A stretch of 64,000 nt of DNA from Russula earlei (GCA_025769875.1 JAGFNK010000007.1:248001-312000); one strand, 5' to 3'. Shown: positions 29,085 through 40,719, counted from the first letter of the stretch. A program made the numbers and translations. Notes: a model not told the origin generated them from the letters alone.

Positions 29085-29200
29085 TTAGTTTCTTAGGTTT
29101 CCATGAAAGATACTCTCAGGTTGTTTCCGGGAAACCAGACATGGGTTTCCCAGTCTCCCAGTTTCCCAGTTTCCGCTGGTTTTTTTCGGTTTCCTGAGGT
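29085..29200. repeat. GTTTCC-rich degenerate repeat array
   Basis: At least eight GTTTC(C/T) words in about 115 bp, with GGTTGTTTCCGGGAAACCAG forming a small hairpin. Same family as 28681-28760. Confidence 0.5.
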
Positions 29201-29259
29201 GAGAATCCATCTTTACTGATGCGTGGAAACTGAATCGGCGTCAGAGCACTCTGCCCCGC

Positions 29260-30721
29260 TTCATCTCTTTCCCTGTCATCGACTCTCAGTGCGTGACTTG
29301 CTCAAAACTGGCAGGAGCTTTCTTGACACTTGCTTCAGAGCTACCAGCAGCCTTCTTTCGGAAATTCTGCAGAAAGCAATGGGCCATGCATCGTTCAAGT
29401 CTACAACAACCTTGTCGAGCCCACGAGCGACGCGAATGCGGGGAGGCTTATCGGGAATAGGAATTTCTACAGCAATGATTACATGGTGAGCTACTGGGGG
29501 AGCAAAACAACCTCCCAATCTATGACGCATTTTCAGGTTCAGCGCGGTCCCGGCTACGTCGTGACGTTGAAGATGTACTCGACGCGGACGAGGAACACAG
29601 AATGCGTCAACTCGCGGAATGTTCGTGTCCCTAGCCTGTCTATTCCAGTCTATAGAGTGACATCTCGCACTAGCCATTCGGCTTCCACCTCGCTGATGGC
29701 ACCCTCTACACATACTTGAAGAGGAGATGAGTACGAGGACATCGCCGCAGCATGGGATTGGAACCTCATCCCCGGCCATACGGTAGACTACGGTGCCACG
29801 CCGCTCGACTGCGCTCGGAGCGCAGTCATGCCCGGTGGAATGGACTCGAGTCGTTCGTCGGCGGCGTGTCGAACGGCCAAACCGGTGCCGCGGCCATGCG
29901 ATATCTCAACCCGCTCACCAGTGCATTCAGCTGGGTGAAGCCAGGCCTCAAGGACGATACCGAATCCGTCATGGTCGCTAACGTCGCTTCGCACACCTCC
30001 GCGCCCGTTTATTCCGTCTTGGATCAGAGACGGCATTCAGGTGACAACTACGTTAACGGTGAAGTCTTCAACGGGGCTGACAACCAGACGTTTGCCGGTA
30101 CCACGTCGCTCTGGCACGGAGGCGTCGGCTACCTCTTTGGCCCAGGGTCGACGGTGCTTTCCTTGTCCGTCGGCGGGCGCAGAGGCGATTGGTCTGTGAT
30201 CGGCACGTCCACACAGCCGCCCGAGACGGTCGATCTTTTCGCAGCGTGGATTGAACATCAGGACCATGACGCAGCCGATCTCATATGCCATCTTCCCTGA
30301 TACCACGTTTGACGGCTTCCAGAACAAGAAGGATAGCCGTAATATCGTCTGTGTCCAGAATGACGCGCATATTTCCGCAATTCTCGACTTGGATTACGAC
30401 ACTGTCTCTGCAGTTTTCTGGGATGTGTTCGGCGGGTATATTCCTCTACATGACCTAGCTTCCAGCTACGGACCCCCGAGTATCACCTTCAGCGGGAACG
30501 TGGGGCTCATGCACAATTTCAACACTGGGGAGCTCACAGTTTCGGAACCCTCGCAAACACTGACCAGCGTAGACATCGTGGAAGTAGGGATAAGGGAGAC
30601 ACCTTTGCCATTTACTGTGCAATTCCCTCCTGGTCCAGGGGGATCAGCGGGGAGTAGCGTTACACAGCAGTTCTTTTGTCATCCTTTCACATCACCTTGT
30701 CTGGAACTGAGGAGACAATAA
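29260..30721 (+). pseudogene. Polysaccharide lyase family 8-like gene, C-terminal part, broken
   Basis: The pieces read NGPCIVQVYNNL, GRLIGNRNFYSNDYM, VVTLKMYSTRTRNTE, FGFHLADGTLYTYLK, GDEYEDIAAAWDWNLIPGHT and further beta-rich sequence to about 30640, matching fungal PL8 (hyaluronate/chondroitin/xanthan-lyase type) central and C-terminal domains. Introns are visible at 29486-29536 (GTGAGC...TTTCAG) and 29621-29673 (GTTCGT...CACTAG). The frame is broken by a 2-bp duplication near 29722, an 11-bp palindrome-forming insertion at 29807-29827 and a 1-bp change near 30265. The N-terminal catalytic alpha-barrel is absent. The enzyme would act outside the cell on acidic polysaccharides. Confidence 0.75.
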
Positions 30722-31029
30722 GTATGGGGGCAAAGATTTTGCGAGACCTTCGAAGGCATCTTAATTTTTCCGACGAGGGGGAAACAATGCAATGCATAGT
30801 ACAGCCCAAAAACCCATCTGCTGTGCTCATAACCAAGCTGGTCATACGATGCCTGGTGGCTGGTAGGCGGCTTCATCCGGTATCGGCGCTGCCTGAGGGA
30901 TAGCAGACTCGCGTTGTTCCGACGTGTGTGTTCGGCGATGATTTTGTCCACTGGGGCCTTGGGGATTGTCACAGAGTCAGGAAAAGGCTTTCGAGGACCG
31001 AGTTGACCTTCAGGATCATGCCGAAACAA

Positions 31030-31990
31030 CAATTAGTCGAGTTGTCCACCCAAAGTACGGGATGAACCACATACATACATTTAGACCTTGATGCCGAGGA
31101 CAATTGAACCTGATTGAGACGAAACCGAGTGCTCGACGCGACCCAGGCCGCATCCCTTCATAGTTTGTCCCCGGCGATCGTATGGCCGGCGCAGATGCCG
31201 CAACCGTGTGCATGATCTCCGTCGGAGCTGGGTCGTGCTTGGAGAGAGGAAATCGCTAGCTAGGCGGTCTTCCGCCGCGATCTACGTGGTCGCGCATCGG
31301 ATCATTTGAACGGCAGGGCCGCATTTGATCTTTTGCGTCTGCATCCATCTTCGCGTACGACCGCGTCCCGCATCTGCGCTATTATCGGGAGTTCTGGTGC
31401 GAGAAGAAGCTCTGTTGAGAGACGGTCGCCAGGGTTGCCCAGCGGGAGTTCGGCGGGGGGATGGCGTCGCACTGGCGAGCGCGGGCGGGACTGGTAGAGG
31501 CGAGAGGTGTCGCGCGGTGAGCGTGTCTGCGACTTGAGGATGCCGTCTGGGGGTGAGTGTGATGCAATATGTACAGTGTTCTTTGATGGAACCGAGGAAG
31601 AAGGGCATCGATGTTAATAAGGGTGGCAGGGCCAGGGAGGAGTGATTGTGAAAGGGAGATCCATTCGGCCAGGCGAAGACGACTGTGACGTGGCGTGGTC
31701 CATCACCGGAACGTAGCGTAGGTCACTTCGCCCTCGTGCCTCCTCATCGTGAACGTTGTGTTGCAGCGCATCAAGTTGGCTGCCATTGTCGTGGTCGTGG
31801 TTATGGGACACATCGAGGAAGGAGGGAGGAACTCCCCAGATCTGGGGGAAGATCGAGAGTCTCTGCCAGTAACCTCCTGGTTTTTGATTCTCTACGCCAC
31901 ATGCTCTCTTCATTAGAACCGGTCACCACAGTAGTCGGTTTGAAACATCCGAGTTTGGATCGTGGTAAGCATGACGAGGTGTTGTAAGTG
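31030..31990. other. Intergenic; no gene recognised
   Basis: Moderately GC-rich sequence with several short open frames on both strands, none with domain-like sequence or a convincing splice pattern. It separates the PL8 pseudogene from the convergent membrane-protein gene. Confidence 0.4.
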
Positions 31991-31996
31991 TATGCA

Positions 31997-33375
31997 CTAT
32001 ATATGTGGAATAAACGAAGTCCAGTGTACAACATGATAGGCTGCAGGAGAAAGCGATCTAAGATACAGGAAGGGGAGTACAAGCAACACCAATCGACTGA
32101 GCATATAAAAGTATGTTGACACCACTATAACCAGAGCGAGGAAACCGGAAACGTATACATAACCGGAATCGTGTAGACGTGTTATCAAAGGCATTATCGA
32201 ACACAGAATTGGCACAGCAGATATAGTGACCGAAGCAACGCGCCACAGGGTTTGCTCTGCGCTAGAGGGAAAACTGAATGACCATCCGATGCAGTGAATC
32301 CCGCCGAAAGCCAACGTGACACCGACCACTGCTACCAATGCGAAAGCTAAACGGGTGGTGGCCCATGCGTGAGGATAAAATGTGCCAACCCTCATCGTGT
32401 GCTTCTCCTCTTCGCCAAAAAGAATATCAAAAGGCTTCGTGAATGGCCAAACAAGGACACGAGTTAGCCACGGCATCTGATGTTCTTTGGATGGTCCACG
32501 GACAATCGCAGCTCCAAGGTCAGAAAGTGCATCTCCAAGTGCGTCCCGAAATCCACCCAAACTCGTGGCCTCCATATTCCCATCATCAATGGGCTCATCC
32601 GTATCTCGCTTCTTGTATACTCGTACCCCACGTTGCACGTTCAGAGGCTTGTGCCACCACAGAATGAACATCACGAAATTTAATGTTGCGAACGCAACCG
32701 TGACGAGCTCCAGTTCAGTGACGGGGAGGCCTTTGATTCCTCGTGCGATGCATTGGACCACGAACCAGCCAGTTTGTAGAACAGCAAGCGTTTTGGAGAT
32801 GACGTCTCCCTTGCTCTTGTCCTCGATCTCCTCCTTTGCGATCCTTGGGAAATCGCCATTGCCCGTCAAAGAATACGAGTTTAGCTCTCCAGGCAACAGG
32901 ACCAGGATGGGACGGTTTCCTTCATATTTCATGAATCCTCCCATAATCGCGAAGAATCCATGAGTCGTTGTCCATCCCTCTCCTTAATCTGATTATCAAT
33001 ATCGATGATTACTCTCGGTTTTCAGGGCGTACCTTTGTGATTCTTAGCTAGCTCAACAGCAGCAAATCGTTGTCTCAACGCCCACGCAATCATTGCCTCT
33101 GGCACGAAAAGGGCAGCAAGCATGAGTCCCACGCGTCGCACTGCGACCCTCGCCCGGCTCTCGAAAGGACTTGGGATATTGGGGTGCACGGACACCCAGA
33201 TGCACAACAGAATGGTGACTGCACAACTCCACATAATGTCCCAGAGCGACCTACATCCTCTTGGATCATCGCAAGAGGCGCGGGCTCGAAATTGGTCGAG
33301 AGAGAGATGAGGTGGTGAGGATTGTGGAACGGGGGATGCTCGGGTTGCGGCTAGAATTGCAAGAATGAGGATCAT
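31997..33375 (-). CDS. Fungus-specific multi-pass membrane protein, one intron, apparently intact
   Basis: ATG at 33375-33373 starts a signal-peptide-like segment (MILILAILAATRASP). Exon 1 (33375-33033) encodes CDDPRGCRSLWDIMWSCAVT and CIWVSVHPNIPSP. A 50-bp intron (33032-32983, GTACGC...TTAAG) splits a Gly codon. Exon 2 (32982-31997) encodes GWTTTHGFFAIMGGFM, SLTGNGDFPRIAKEEIEDKS, ISKTLAVLQTGWFVVQCIAR and several membrane spans, ending WTSFIPHI. Total is about 442 residues. These blocks are characteristic of a large uncharacterised membrane-protein family of Agaricomycetes. Function is unknown. The gene keeps its CpGs, in contrast to its decayed duplicate at 23190-27965. The promoter side is 33376-33480. 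Confidence 0.85.
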
Positions 33376-33534
33376 AATGGAGGGGGGTGATGGCGCAGGA
33401 CAACAACAGGCCTGGGGGTAATGGCTGTCCTCAAAGTGGTGCTGTGAGCCCCGTGGTGGGCATGCGGCATGAAATGAGCGCCTAGAGAGGACTACAACGG
33501 TTGATTACCTTTCGACGCAAGTAAGAGGACTTTC

Positions 33535-34034
33535 TTGACCTGTGCTTGTTTCATCTGCTATACATGTCCCTCATTCACGGGCCATGTCTCTTTCGATCAT
33601 GGAGGGCCGCGATGGGGGCAAAGCCGACTATTTCAGGTGTTGATTTTGTGTACAACACTTTTCTTGCGCATAGATATCCCATTGCGGAATCCACAGCCAT
33701 TCTTGGAGTTCAATTGTTTGTTGGCTATGCAAACCACGCTTTATGGGGTGATGGAGATGTGTGATTTCCATAAACGCCGTGTCTCGACCGGATCCATCAT
33801 ACCTCTTGGATCTCACGGAACTCGCCGAGCTTTTTTTTTTTACCAATGGGGTCAACCAGTGAGAAGACCACTCCCGACCATCACAAGACGCGTGGGCTAT
33901 GTGCCAAACATGTGTGCCTTGAAGAGCGAAGACTCGGAGCACACCGTGATTGAGCATTTGTTCATTGTGGTCTGTCAAGAGTGCAAGGGCATCTCAAATT
34001 CTGGTCCGAGGAGCAGATAGTCGCATGGAAGAGG
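33535..34034 (+). other. Open stretch 5' of the OYE fragment; not the expected OYE N-terminus
   Basis: A 161-codon frame (33535-34020) and a 72-codon frame (33546-33764, containing HRYPIAESTAILGVQLFVGY) lie directly upstream. Neither resembles the flavin-binding N-terminus expected of Old Yellow Enzyme. Only the last codons before 34034 (WSEEQIVAWKR) are OYE-like, and a stop interrupts that frame ~20 codons upstream. Confidence 0.35.
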
Positions 34035-35182
34035 GTACGTGCATCGCTGGGTCCCCTCCACCCACACGTGTCGGCTGATCATGCGCGATCTCCTCGCATT
34101 GAACGCCTCCGCAGGTGACGGACGCCGTGCACGCAAAGGGATCGTTCATGTTCTTGCAGCTCTGGGCGCTCGGACGGGCCGCGTCGCCGGATCAGCTCAA
34201 GCGGGAGGACCCGTCGTTCGAGTGGGTCGGCGCGGGGACCGTCCCGTCCCCCGCGCGTCGCCCGGCGTCGGCGAGGGCGGGCCCGCGCCCGCTGACCAAG
34301 GCCGAGATCGCGGAGTACGTGCAGCTGTACGCGACCGCCGCGCGCAATGCCGTCTTCCGGGCGGGCTTCGACGGCGTCGAGATCCACGGCGCGAACGGGT
34401 ACCTCGTCGACCAGTTCCTCAAGGAGGGTTCGAACGACCGCGTGGACGAGTACGGCGGCTCCGTCGAGAACAGGGCGAGGTTCGCCCTCGAGGTCGTGGC
34501 GGCGGTCGGCGCGGCGGTCGGCGAGGAGCGCGTCGGACTCCGTTTGTCCCCGTGGCTCACGTATCATGGTGCGTTTGGCGTTTGTTTTTCCCCCTTTCCT
34601 CGCCGTCGGCAGGCGTATCTTTCCGGCTCGGGTAACTGACGCTTTGTCCCCCCGCCGACCCACCATCCCTCTCGAACGTACGTACGTACGCGCCGACAGA
34701 GACGCCTGAGAGTGACCCCATCCCTACCTTCTCGTATCTCGTCACGGAGCTTCGCAGACGCCATCCCAACTTTGCATACCTGCATGTTATCGAACCGCGC
34801 GTCTCCGTTGTGGACGATCGCGTCTTGGACCCAGAATCGAAAGAGTCGAACGACTTTTTGCGGGACATCTGGGCGGGAAAGCTCTGGATATCCGCGGGCG
34901 GATTCGCGCGCGAGAGTGCAATCAAGCAGGCCGACGAGCGAGGGGAGCTGATTGCTTTTGGATGGTACTACACGTCGAATGTGCGTTGAGCTTCCTGAGT
35001 TTCCTATGCGGCTCGGACCACTCAGTTTATCGCTCTCATCCTGACAGCCCGATCTCCCTATCCGTCTTGAGAAGAACATCCCACTGACGCCCTATAACCG
35101 CGAGGTGTTCTATACTGTTGAGTCGCCAATTGGGTACATAGACTTCCTTCCAGCAGATAAATCGCTTGTATCTGCCTCCTGA
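34000..35182 (+). pseudogene. NADH:flavin oxidoreductase (Old Yellow Enzyme) gene, 5'-truncated
   Basis: Exons: ~34000-34034, 34115-34568, 34700-34980 and 35048-35182 (TGA). Introns are GT-AG of 80, 131 and 67 bp. All phases match and the joined frame is open. Motifs: DAVHAKGSFMFLQLWALGR (FMN/substrate pocket), GFDGVEIHGANGYLVDQFL (the catalytic His-x2-Asn pair), NDRVDEYGGSVENRARF, and the C-terminus NPDLPIRLEKNIPLTPYNRE. The family reduces activated C=C bonds with NADPH and FMN. The first ~100 residues (LAPLTRxR region) are not found upstream, so the gene is truncated or fused to unrelated DNA. Exon 2 is strikingly GC-rich. Confidence 0.85.
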
Positions 35183-35480
35183 CAGTTTGATATATCGATG
35201 CGATATGCTCTAGATGAGCTCGATTATGACTAGCTTTATTCATTAGGAAGCCCAGAACTGTCGTAATCGCAAACTTAAGGAGCGCACACGATTGAGATTG
35301 ATTGTGCGTGAGTGATGCCAATTGCCTGCGATGGCAGGTGACTGACGGATCGCCATGATGCGATGTATTTATTAATCATGATGCGAGGTTCAATCAAGAT
35401 GCGAGGTTTAATCATAATACGAGGATGATAGCCCAGCCCATCCTGGTCCGGAATTCGCGGACGGGGACAGAGGAAGGGGA
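35183..35480. repeat. Intergenic with a short ~18-bp tandem repeat
   Basis: ATCATGATGCGAGGTT, ATCAAGATGCGAGGTTTA and ATCATAATACGAGG lie end to end at about 35374-35427. The rest shows no gene. Confidence 0.55.
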
Positions 35481-35648
35481 ACTGACGATAGTATAAAGCC
35501 AATGGCTTCGGTTACAATTCTCTCCATCTGGTGCTCCCATCCACTCCATACTCGCCGGTGCTGGTTACCGACGATCTTTCTACATCTTATACGCCACCGT
35601 CTTGTACGACTTACATCCAAAACTCCACAATCCCACTCCTAAGTGACT

Positions 35649-35998
35649 ATGCGCACGTCTCCCGTTTTTGTCATATTCTGCCTCGCCGTTGGCATTGCTC
35701 CATCGTTTGCGCTTCCTTTAGGTACGCCCACCACTTCGAGTTCTTTTCCTTCCAATGAAGTTGACTTGACCTCGCAGAAGTAAGAAGCCCGGATCCAGTG
35801 CTGCACACAAGAGGGCTTTTGTATTCATCCCTGAAGAAGGACCAAACAGAGTCTCCATCACCGAAGAAGGGCCAAACAGCCACAGTTGGGCGGGATGATT
35901 CGGGCCAGCTCCCTCTTTCAAAGAAACAAGAGAAGAAATATCATGGTTCAGGCATTAGGGACACGAATGTACGCTTTGCTGAAATTGGGTTTCGCTGA
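35649..35998 (+). CDS. Small secreted protein (97 residues), one intron
   Basis: ATG at 35649 encodes a clear signal peptide (MRTSPVFVIFCLAVGIAPSF, cleavage near ALP). Exon 1 ends at 35721; a 56-bp intron (35722-35777, GTACGC...CTCGCAG) leads to exon 2, open to TGA at 35996-35998. The mature part is Lys/Ser-rich, with GAAGAAGGACCAAACAG repeated after ~31 bp (KKDQTES.../KKGQTAT...), and Cys-poor. A TATA-like TATAAAG and CCAAT lie at 35492-35505. The N-terminus resembles leader sequences common among small secreted basidiomycete proteins. The function is unknown. It may be a shortened copy of a longer gene. Confidence 0.55.
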
Positions 35999-37330
35999 TC
36001 AAAACTATAAATAATAAATAATATTTGTGTATGAGTCAGTTAATCAGTAAGCAAGAGAGTAAGTAAGCATAGGTAAGCAGTCAGTCCAGAACATGACACG
36101 ACGGACAGGAATGGATAAGTCCAGTCCACTAAAACTCAACTCAGTGGTCAATAAAGGTGAAATATATTGACCACTGAATTGACTCAGCTCAGATTACAAA
36201 TTATTTTAAAACAATTGATTGATTTGTTGCCCTCTCCTCATGCATCACATTATTGTAAATATGTCAACCCAAACAATTAGAACTTAGTCAAATGCTTAAG
36301 AGAGGGCAGCTCAGTGCCCAAGTTATGTAACCTAAGATGCAACATGAGTTGCCCCGAATCACCAGGGGGATCATATACACTTAATTTGCCCAATCAATTT
36401 AGCCTTAGCAGACTCGGATAAACTTAACACAATGGCGTATGTTAATACATGGATTTATATTGAATAAATTGAGACATAAAGTGCATCCACAAATATGACA
36501 CCAAATTTTAAATAGGAACGGTCTACTCATTACATGGTGATAATCAGCCGATGGGGATCAATCGCCTCGATGACAGAGACTGACCACACAGATTAAACTC
36601 AACGTGAAGATCTGGGCTTTACATTTTGTTACAATTTTACTCGAGCCAAATAATATAGTTAGCATTCTTATAATTGAATCTTGTTTGTATTTTCCCACTA
36701 AGAACCAAGTCTGTGTTGAAGGCAGCAGGCAGCAGCTTGCTGAGTTCGCGAAAACACACACAAAAGAAGGGACAAAACAGGTCTCTTGTTCTGAGGCGTA
36801 ACTAGAGTTTCTACATACAAGATGCGATCTATGAGAGAGGGGGATATTGGGGGATTGGGGAGACAGAAAGACGCGAGTTGGGAGTGCGATACATGGATGT
36901 GGAACAAGATGAGCCAGAGCGATGAGCTGCGATGAAAGAGGGTTGAGAGCTGGCTGGGCAGCGGAGGTGGAACCGGTATGTGATGAAAGAGAGTCGAGAG
37001 CAATGATGCAGGGCTAGAATGGGATGCCGCCTTACAGCAGGACACTGTGTGACAACGTACTAAAGAATTACCCTGGACATGGACAGCCTTGCGAGACAGC
37101 CGATGAGCTATACCTGGAAAGTGAAGATCCTTTTGGTGGATATCGTCCTCTACACCTTTTGTTGAATGATAGACCCATTTCTACAGGACTATCATCATCT
37201 TTAGCCTTGCTGCTTGCGGCAGCCCCTGCTGAACATTGGATCATGACCAACGATGTTCTTTGATAGGCTGCCATCATCGTCGGACCAATTTTTGGATTCC
37301 AGGTTCCATGTTATGAGATTCAAGACCCAT
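35999..37330. other. AT-rich intergenic stretch; a possible inverted LTR-W-like fragment
   Basis: 36030-36098 reads, on the minus strand, TGTCATG... followed by TGCTTACCTATGCTTACT, like the start of the W LTR at 26824, but no second boundary was found. The rest is AT-rich without a convincing gene. 36545-36580 resembles 59050-59085 (ATGGGGATCAATC.CC.C.ATGAC.GAGA). Confidence 0.35.
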
Positions 37331-37581
37331 TCAGAAGAACAAAGCTTCTTGTGAGCATCCTTGACCTCCGTCCTGGACATTCCTCTCCGCTTGAGGTTTG
37401 GGCATAATTGATTTTGGGTTAATATCATCATAGAAGGTTTTAAGAAGGGTGTGCAACTCTTCAATGATCTGGTGGCATGGTTCCAGGACAAAACCAAACA
37501 AATCTGGGTGAAGTATTAGTTTGTGTAGGAAAGATAGCTTTCCGTCACCACCCTGGATAACACCATCTTCATCCATGTCTC
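37331..37581 (-). pseudogene. FunK1 kinase gene, C-terminal piece beyond the Gypsy-B insertion
   Basis: Minus-strand translation from the TSD reads DMDEDGVIQGGDGKLSFLHK and HQIIEELHTLLKTFYDDIN, and continues to a stop at 37331. It follows directly on VFDGYRD at 56919 once Gypsy-B and one GAGAC copy are removed, as expected for the kinase C-lobe of FunK1 proteins. Confidence 0.75.
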
Positions 37582-38412
37582 TGTTACGAACCAAGGCCAA
37601 GTCCTGGCCGAAGATTGTCTTATTTTACTCAAGAAAAACCTCTCTCACTTTGCATTACCGACTCCCTTCCATTTTCTGGGCTATCCCTCCTGCGGTACAA
37701 GATATTGCTATTGCAAAGGCACTATAACACGACCAGGCACCAGTTTCCTAATCGGGTAATCATCGCGTGGCAACCACATGGCCACTCAGCCACCATGGAC
37801 CCGAAACAGCGGCACAAACTCTTAGAAACTGTTGCATAAATCATCTGACATCATCAAGGCTCCAATGACATCATGGCTGACTGAGCAACTCCACAGTGAC
37901 CTCATAGGCTCACTAAGCGCTCCACTAGTGACATCATAATGATGTCATCGCTCCACAATGATCAGTAATGCGCTCAGTAAGCCTGAAACTTGACACAAGC
38001 AAGTTTATGCCTCTGTAGTCCTATTGGATGGTACCAAAGAGTCTAGAATAGTCCCAGTGCTTTGTAATCGACCCTGTACACTGTATATAAGCCCCAATGA
38101 AGCATGGCAGTCGTCAGACTGTCCATTTGTGATACTCTCATCTTCCTGGGTACTCCCCTGCGAACCGCTCAGTTTAAAGATTCCCCTCGCCTCCAAGGTA
38201 CTCTTCAACGACCGCCTTGTTTAAAGCCTTCTCGCTGCACTGGCCTCTGCTCTTCGCCTCTGCCTCCTGCAACACCTACCAGTCCCCATCTGGTACCTCC
38301 TCGTCGTTTGGCTCGTCCTCCTGTTCAACGCCGCCTTCGCCGCGTACCATCTGTTCCGACCCTTGCCCACCTGCTCCTGAGTCCTTAGTGATCAGCAGTA
38401 CATGTCTTGACA
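37582..38412 (+). repeat. 5' LTR of Gypsy-B
   Basis: 831 bp, TGTTACGAACC...CATGTCTTGACA. TATATAAGCC lies near 38088, self-primer AGACTGTCCA at 38116-38125, and the CRE-like cluster upstream of these. Confidence 0.95.
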
Positions 38413-38414
38413 TC

Positions 38415-38424
38415 TGGACAGTCT
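38415..38424 (+). promoter_or_regulatory. Gypsy-B self-priming primer-binding site
   Basis: TGGACAGTCT starts 2 nt after the LTR and is the exact complement of AGACTGTCCA at 38116-38125, as in Gypsy-A. Confidence 0.75.
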
Positions 38425-38457
38425 CTATCATCCCTGTATTGACCAGCCAACGCTCAA

Positions 38458-39360
38458 GTGTCCACTCCCAACTCCCCCACTATTGTCAACACTTCCCTGC
38501 GTCTCCCTTCTCCTCTGCAACCTACCCCACGCACTGCCCTTCGCATCCTCACTGAAGACATCGACCCAATCGACACATCCTCGCCTCTCAGCCTCCTGTA
38601 CTCCCCAACAGCTTCCCCATCGTCTCCCAGCATTCCTCAGCCCGTTCCTGACCAATTTGTCCCTGTTGGCACTCCCCCTCCAGCACAGAACGAGCAGCAG
38701 CAAGCGGACCGTCCTCCCTTGCCTGAAGGCTTCCTTGACCGCCCTCCTTGCACCGCGTTTCGCTTTCACCCTCACCAGTACTTCGTCCTTCCCACCTCCA
38801 ATCGTTCCCGTGAGCAGTGGCGTCCCCTCCACGACTTGAATCATCAAGATTATCTGGGACGCATCCCTACCTCAGACCAGTTGAGTCGTCGCGGCTTCAC
38901 AGACACTTACACGACCACCTTTCATGCACGCATCATCCACACTTTTGCTGTGGAACCATCCAACACTGCCCTTGCCACCCAGTACAACCTAACCCCCTTC
39001 GGCATCTGTTCCAACGTCGGGATATACGCCCCGGACGCTGACTTCCCCCTCGGACGTATCGCTTACATTTTTAATACGTCGTTATTTAGGAAGCTCCTTA
39101 CCCTACCTGCCATTTACTGTCCTGCTTATGAAGGGTCCTTTTGCCTGTCTATTGTACACGATTTCCTGGACGGACGCCTAGCTTTCGCGTACGGTTACTT
39201 ACACTTCGAAGAGAACAGTAACCGTGTCTCCTTGCGTCACTACTCGACTTATACCGTCGATACTATCTGTTTTAACCTGCAGCTACTTCGCTTCTGCTTC
39301 ACGCCTCGTATTCCCCCTAACCCCCTCGAAATAATCGGAGGTACCGTCTCGAAACCATAG
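38458..39360 (+). CDS. Gypsy-B ORF-1, methionine-free in the ancestral state
   Basis: 300-codon frame from a GTG, homologous to ORF-1 of Gypsy-A over its whole length apart from the last dozen codons. The two sense-strand ATGs here (near 38923 and 39127) correspond to CGTG and ACGA in Gypsy-A, so they arose by CpG transitions. See the Gypsy-A entry for composition; the product is unknown. Confidence 0.6.
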   Translation: MSTPNSPTIVNTSLRLPSPLQPTPRTALRILTEDIDPIDTSSPLSLLYSPTASPSSPSIPQPVPDQFVPVGTPPPAQNEQQQADRPPLPEGFLDRPPCTAFRFHPHQYFVLPTSNRSREQWRPLHDLNHQDYLGRIPTSDQLSRRGFTDTYTTTFHARIIHTFAVEPSNTALATQYNLTPFGICSNVGIYAPDADFPLGRIAYIFNTSLFRKLLTLPAIYCPAYEGSFCLSIVHDFLDGRLAFAYGYLHFEENSNRVSLRHYSTYTVDTICFNLQLLRFCFTPRIPPNPLEIIGGTVSKP

Positions 39361-39449
39361 ATCTTGCGCACGGTTCTTAAAAAGTAAGAACCACCCTTGT
39401 AACGCTTCAATAAAGATCAAATAAAGATCCTTTTCTTGTTTTAACTAAA

Positions 39450-40228
39450 GTGCCACGAGAATACGCCTTAGAAGAAGTCGAAGAAGAAGACGCTATTACT
39501 CGACACATCTTAAACTTAAATCATTATCGAACTTGGACCTCCGTTGCATTCCCTGTCACCACTTTAACCAACTTACACGACGTACCAGGAGTTGAACCAC
39601 CTCAGGAAGATTTCCCCCATCTTATTGTTAAAGAGTTCCTTGAAGTCTTGCCCTTTGGACAACTCTTAAGCCACGACGAACACGCACTATATCTTGAAAC
39701 CCTTAGTCGACTTCTACCTCCAGCACGACAACAACTATTATATTGGCACCTTGCTCAAGCAAAGAACATCCAAGGACAACCAGTTGACTACCAATCCTTA
39801 CGTGCCAGTGAATTAAACCTCTGGACCAGAGTCATTCAACCACGCCACCACATTATTATCCACTCCTTGAGAACAGGATACTGCTTGTTCTACTTAGGTT
39901 GGACATACATCAGCTACTATCGTCTCACTGTCCAGTTCTACCACCTACGCCTCAACAGAATACAAAGGGAAAACCAATCTTACGTCCAACTTGCGGTTGT
40001 ACCAGGAATACACAACACCTTCGATTGGGAAACTAACTTGTGGTTGTACGACGCAGACTATAATCAACCTTGGGCAATTACCAGCCCAGACACCTCATAT
40101 ACTGGTCCCCCTGCATACTATTCTGTCCCAGCAATCCTAGAAGCCTCAAGTCTTGCCCCTCGACCCCTCACACCAATTCAGACCACTGTTCCAACTAGTC
40201 AAGAACGTTGGTCTGCCAGCACAGAAAA
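39450..40228 (+). pseudogene. Gypsy-B ORF-2 (better preserved copy), cut by Copia-1
   Basis: Opens at a GTG after an in-frame TAA, with no ATG. Acidic N-terminus (EEVEEEDAI), then a folded-looking region with EFLEVLPFGQLLSHDEHALYL and RHHIIIHSLRTGYCLFYLG, and a Pro/Thr-rich tail. Continuous over 260 codons where Gypsy-A has several single-base insertions, so this is the closer approximation to the ancestral frame. It resumes after Copia-1 at 45035 and ends at 45173. Confidence 0.6.
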
Positions 40229-40719
40229 TGTTGAGATTACCACTGCTTTGGGCAGTCTGATGTAATCACAGCCCAGTCGCGTTAACACGTTGGCTCCCAC
40301 GGACCGGGCGCTCTCGGCTCACGCGCGTCGCTCACGCGTCGGATCGGCCCGGACCGGCTCAGCTCAGATGCTGCAGCCTGCGTATGTTGCAATGATAAGT
40401 TAATTGATGACAATCGGTAGCTACTAACAACTGATCCTTTATGATACAAGTTGGTAGTTATGATTACTTTGCTTAGAGACGCTTTCGCGTATTTAAGAGG
40501 CACTCAATTAGCTAGATCGCTTCAGTCTTGTCTTACACAATACTGAAGTGAGTACTTACTGTTTCCTATCTTATCTCTCGCATCTAATCACGCGTTGTAG
40601 ATATCTTTTGATAGGTATTACTGAATTATAGTCTTGTCTTACACAATACTGAAATATCTTTTGATAGATCTTAAGGATCTTATTGCTCTTATCATAACCT
40701 GCGCCCATCTGCTTCAACA

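Noticed and set aside
34039..34709. Long Arg-rich open frames on both strands around the OYE exon
   Set aside because: These are out-of-frame readings of very GC-rich exon DNA; the OYE frame with three in-phase introns explains the region.
38458..39360. ORF-1 as a captured host gene or envelope
   Set aside because: No signal peptide, membrane span or recognised domain is visible. The idea is left open but not annotated as such.
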